From: Dehalococcoidia bacterium
GTDB lineage: Bacteria; Chloroflexota; Dehalococcoidia; GIF9; UBA5629
Direction of reading: 5' to 3'
NCBI GenBank assembly: GCA_007280145.1
Contig: QYPU01000078.1
Coordinates: forward strand, 1 to 7,760
DNA length: 7,760 bases
Shown: positions 5,590-7,760 of the stretch, piece by piece
How positions within the stretch are numbered: position 1 is the first letter of the stretch
Layout of the letters: each line of letters starts with the position of its first letter
Notes under the pieces: model-generated
Seen by the model: only the letters and a program-made list of their open reading frames with translations
Told to the model about the DNA's origin: nothing
Database searches by the model: none
Made by a program: the position numbers and the translations under genes

Positions 5590-6642
5590 CTAACTCCACC
5601 CCAGAGTCTGCTCAATAATACTTATATCAGCAGGTAGCTCCGGGGAAGGCTCAACGAACTTTGCCGGAAGGCCAGGGTCTTTCAACCCGTGGCCGGTAAT
5701 GATGCAGACCACCTTTTTATCCGAAAGCCTTAACCCTTGCTTTGTCATCTTAATAAGCCCGGCTACAGAAGCTGCTGAAGCCGGCTCGCCAAAGATACCC
5801 TCTTTACTAGCCAGAAGCTTGTAAGCAGCCAGAATTTCATCATCGGTCACACAGTCAATAACCCCGCCTGACTGGTCTCGGGCAGCCACCGCTTTCTGCC
5901 AGCTAGCCGGATTACCAATACGAATCGCTGTAGCCAGGGTCTTGGGCCTCTTGACAATTTTACCCTTGACGATGGGCGCTGCCCCCGCAGCCTGAAAGCC
6001 CATCATTTTCGGGGTCTGGGTTGCCTTGCCAGCCTCCTTATACTCAACAAAACCTTTCCAGTAAGCAGTGATATTGCCAGCGTTACCCACCGGGATAAAG
6101 AAATAATCAGGAGCATTGCCCAAATCGTCTACAATCTCAAAAGCTGCCGTTTTCTGGCCCTCAATGCGGTACGGATTTAACGAATTAACCAGCGTAACCG
6201 GATGTTTTTGAACCAGACTACGAACTATTTGAAGCGCCTGGTCAAAATTACCCTGTATTGTAATAATCCTGGCTCCATAAGCAATAGCTTGTGCTAATTT
6301 CCCTAAGGCAATCTTACCCTTTGGCACGATGACGACGACATCGAGACCAAAACGAGCTCCGTAGGCAGCAGCCGAAGCGCTGGTATTACCAGTAGAAGCA
6401 CAGATTACAGCAGAACTGCCATTTTCCACAGCTTTGGCTATGGCTACGACCATACCCCGGTCTTTAAAAGAGCCTGTAGGATTACAACCTTCAAGCTTAA
6501 AATAAAGCTCACCACAGCCAAGCTCTTTTTCTAAAGTAACAGACCTGACCAAAGGGGTATCCCCCTCTCCAAGCGTTATAAGAGGAGTAGCTGGAGTTAT
6601 CGGCAGAAAATCGCGGTATCTAATTAGAACACCACGTCCCAT
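5590..6642 (-). CDS. thrC: Threonine synthase
   Basis: ThrC turns O-phosphohomoserine into threonine with pyridoxal phosphate, the last step of threonine synthesis. The PLP lysine sits in NPTGSFKDRGM (Lys60 counting from the second ATG). STGNTSASAAAYGAR follows, with NSLNPYRIEGQKT in the middle, the phosphate-gripping loop PVGNAGN, and TGHGLKDP near the end. The size (350 residues) is right for the short bacterial/plant-like class. There are two adjacent ATGs, at 6645 and 6642. The ribosome site AAGGAG (6653-6648) lies only 2 bases from the first and 5 from the second, so I prefer 6642. The ribosome site overlaps the hom stop codon, so translation is probably coupled in a hom-thrC operon. An inverted-repeat element lies downstream. 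Confidence 0.95.
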   Translation of the reverse strand: MGRGVLIRYRDFLPITPATPLITLGEGDTPLVRSVTLEKELGCGELYFKLEGCNPTGSFKDRGMVVAIAKAVENGSSAVICASTGNTSASAAAYGARFGLDVVVIVPKGKIALGKLAQAIAYGARIITIQGNFDQALQIVRSLVQKHPVTLVNSLNPYRIEGQKTAAFEIVDDLGNAPDYFFIPVGNAGNITAYWKGFVEYKEAGKATQTPKMMGFQAAGAAPIVKGKIVKRPKTLATAIRIGNPASWQKAVAARDQSGGVIDCVTDDEILAAYKLLASKEGIFGEPASAASVAGLIKMTKQGLRLSDKKVVCIITGHGLKDPGLPAKFVEPSPELPADISIIEQTLGWS

Positions 6643-6652
6643 CATTTCTCCT

Positions 6653-7760
6653 TCAGGCTTCTACCCTGACAAAGTTAATAATTTCTTTAACTACAGTCAA
6701 ACGCTCAGTTTCTTTAAGAGCCTGCTGAACTGCCTGCTCCTTAGCTGGATGAGTCATTATCACAATCTCGGCAATGTGGTTCGATGGGTCAGCCTCTTTC
6801 TGAATCACCGAGGAAATACTAATAAGATGGTCGCCCAGTATCTTTGAAATTTGAGCCAAAACCCCAGGTTGGTCAGCAACACTCATCCTCACATAGTATC
6901 GCGTCTCTATCTCAGCCATAGGCCTAACCGTCTGTCCACTTTCAAAGGGTAATCTAGGAGCATTGCTCGCCTCACGGTTGATATTTTGAGCTATATTAAT
7001 AACATCAGAAACCAGCGCACTTGAAGTCGCCGATGGGCCAGCTCCCTCACCATAAAAGATAACCTTACCCACCAAGTCCCCCTCCACCTGGATAGCATTG
7101 TAGACACCATCTACCTTAGCCAACAAAGAATCCTCAGGAATAAAGACAGGATGAACCCGGGCTTCAATAGACTCCCCAGTTCGCTTGGCAATAGCCAAAA
7201 GCTTGATAGCACAACCTAGTTCCCGAGCATAGCGAAAATCACGAGCCTGGAGCCTCGAAATCCCCTCATGGTATACATTCTCCATCCTAATCTCAGTGTT
7301 GAAAGCAATAGTTGCCAGGATGGCTAATTTATAAGCGGCGTCAACCCCATCTATATCATTGGCTGGGTTAGCTTCGGCATAGCCCAACTCCTGGGCTTGT
7401 TTCAATGCCACGGAAAAGTCCAGCCCTTCCTTTGCCATCTGAGTTAAAATATAATTGGTAGTCCCGTTAAGAATCGCATGAATGGCAGAAATGTCATTAG
7501 CCACCAGGTCCTGCTGGAACGGGGCGATTAAAGGTATACCACCGCCGACACTAGCCTCATAGCGAAGGGCTACCTGATGTTCTTGAGCCAGAACCAGAAG
7601 CTCACATCCATGCTTTGCCATAACCTCTTTATTAGCCGTAACCACGTGCTTGCCACTGATGAGACACTCTCTTATATATTCAAAGGCAGGGTGCTCACCA
7701 CCGATAAGCTCAATAACTATATCTATTTCAGGATGGCTAACTACCTCTGCAAACTGGGTA
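6653..7760 (-). CDS. hom: Homoserine dehydrogenase with C-terminal ACT domain (N-terminus outside window)
   Basis: Hom reduces aspartate semialdehyde to homoserine with NAD(P)H, the branch point to threonine and methionine. The frame is open to the right edge; the visible 368 residues begin TQFAEVVSHP, followed by IVIELIGGEHPAFEYI, and GKHVVTANKEVMAKHG. The GTG at 7645 is therefore internal, and only about 60 N-terminal residues with the Rossmann GxGxxG loop are cut off. Next come the catalytic-domain hallmarks ILNGTTNYILT and ANDIDGVDAAYKLAI, with the catalytic Asp and Lys. The last 80 residues form an ACT domain (VADQPGVLAQISKILGD, VIMTHPAKEQAVQQAL), which in this family binds threonine for feedback inhibition. 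The stop at 6653-6655 overlaps the thrC ribosome site. Confidence 0.95.
   Translation of the reverse strand, partial: TQFAEVVSHPEIDIVIELIGGEHPAFEYIRECLISGKHVVTANKEVMAKHGCELLVLAQEHQVALRYEASVGGGIPLIAPFQQDLVANDISAIHAILNGTTNYILTQMAKEGLDFSVALKQAQELGYAEANPANDIDGVDAAYKLAILATIAFNTEIRMENVYHEGISRLQARDFRYARELGCAIKLLAIAKRTGESIEARVHPVFIPEDSLLAKVDGVYNAIQVEGDLVGKVIFYGEGAGPSATSSALVSDVINIAQNINREASNAPRLPFESGQTVRPMAEIETRYYVRMSVADQPGVLAQISKILGDHLISISSVIQKEADPSNHIAEIVIMTHPAKEQAVQQALKETERLTVVKEIINFVRVEA

Overview
This is a bacterial chromosomal window. Two stretches of ordinary housekeeping genes flank a recombined, partly decayed block of about 3.9 kb. The plus strand begins inside the 3' end of a MacB/FtsX-type ABC transporter permease (1-276). 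The minus strand, read from the right edge leftwards, carries homoserine dehydrogenase (hom, cut by the window edge), threonine synthase (thrC), a flavin-reductase-domain protein and GTP cyclohydrolase I (folE). The lineage cannot be fixed from sequence alone. The gene types, the roughly 50-60% GC of sampled hom/thrC lines and the intergenic repeat family (TGTCACCCTGAG-type inverted repeats and a GC-rich perfect hairpin) remind me of Dehalococcoidia/Chloroflexota genomes. This is a low-confidence inference.

Layout: 1-276 permease tail. 277-1115 has no intact gene; it holds a decayed IS1595-type transposase on the minus strand (about 293-700), a 13-bp perfect hairpin (760-787), a possible promoter (889-917) and otherwise nothing I recognise. 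1125-2378 is argG and 2392-3567 is argH, the last two steps of arginine synthesis, in an AT-rich style (about 35-37% GC in sampled lines). 3661-4151 is a dead ABC-transporter permease with stops and an internal deletion. 4152-4209 is the tail of another permease. 4212-4778 folE and 4806-5384 the flavin-reductase protein form a minus-strand pair. 5416-5534 is an inverted-repeat element. 5590-6642 thrC and 6653-7760 hom form a tightly packed threonine operon.

The main observation is that the end-to-end junction between a permease gene (stop TAG) and a convergent folE gene, with only 2 bp between the two stop codons, occurs twice: at 256-312 and at 4189-4245 (50 of 57 bases identical, 42 of the first 44). 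The left copy has a long permease 3' end and only a folE stub. The right copy has only a permease stub and an intact folE. Everything between them (transposase remnant, argGH, dead permease) therefore looks like DNA introduced at, or duplicated around, an ancestral permease/folE junction. The argGH pair differs in base composition from its neighbours and ArgH is short at its C-terminus, which fits acquisition from another lineage.

Functionally, hom and thrC make threonine from aspartate semialdehyde via homoserine. FolE starts folate/pterin synthesis. ArgG and ArgH convert citrulline plus aspartate to arginine plus fumarate. I found no defence system, CRISPR array, tRNA, rRNA or recognisable riboswitch.
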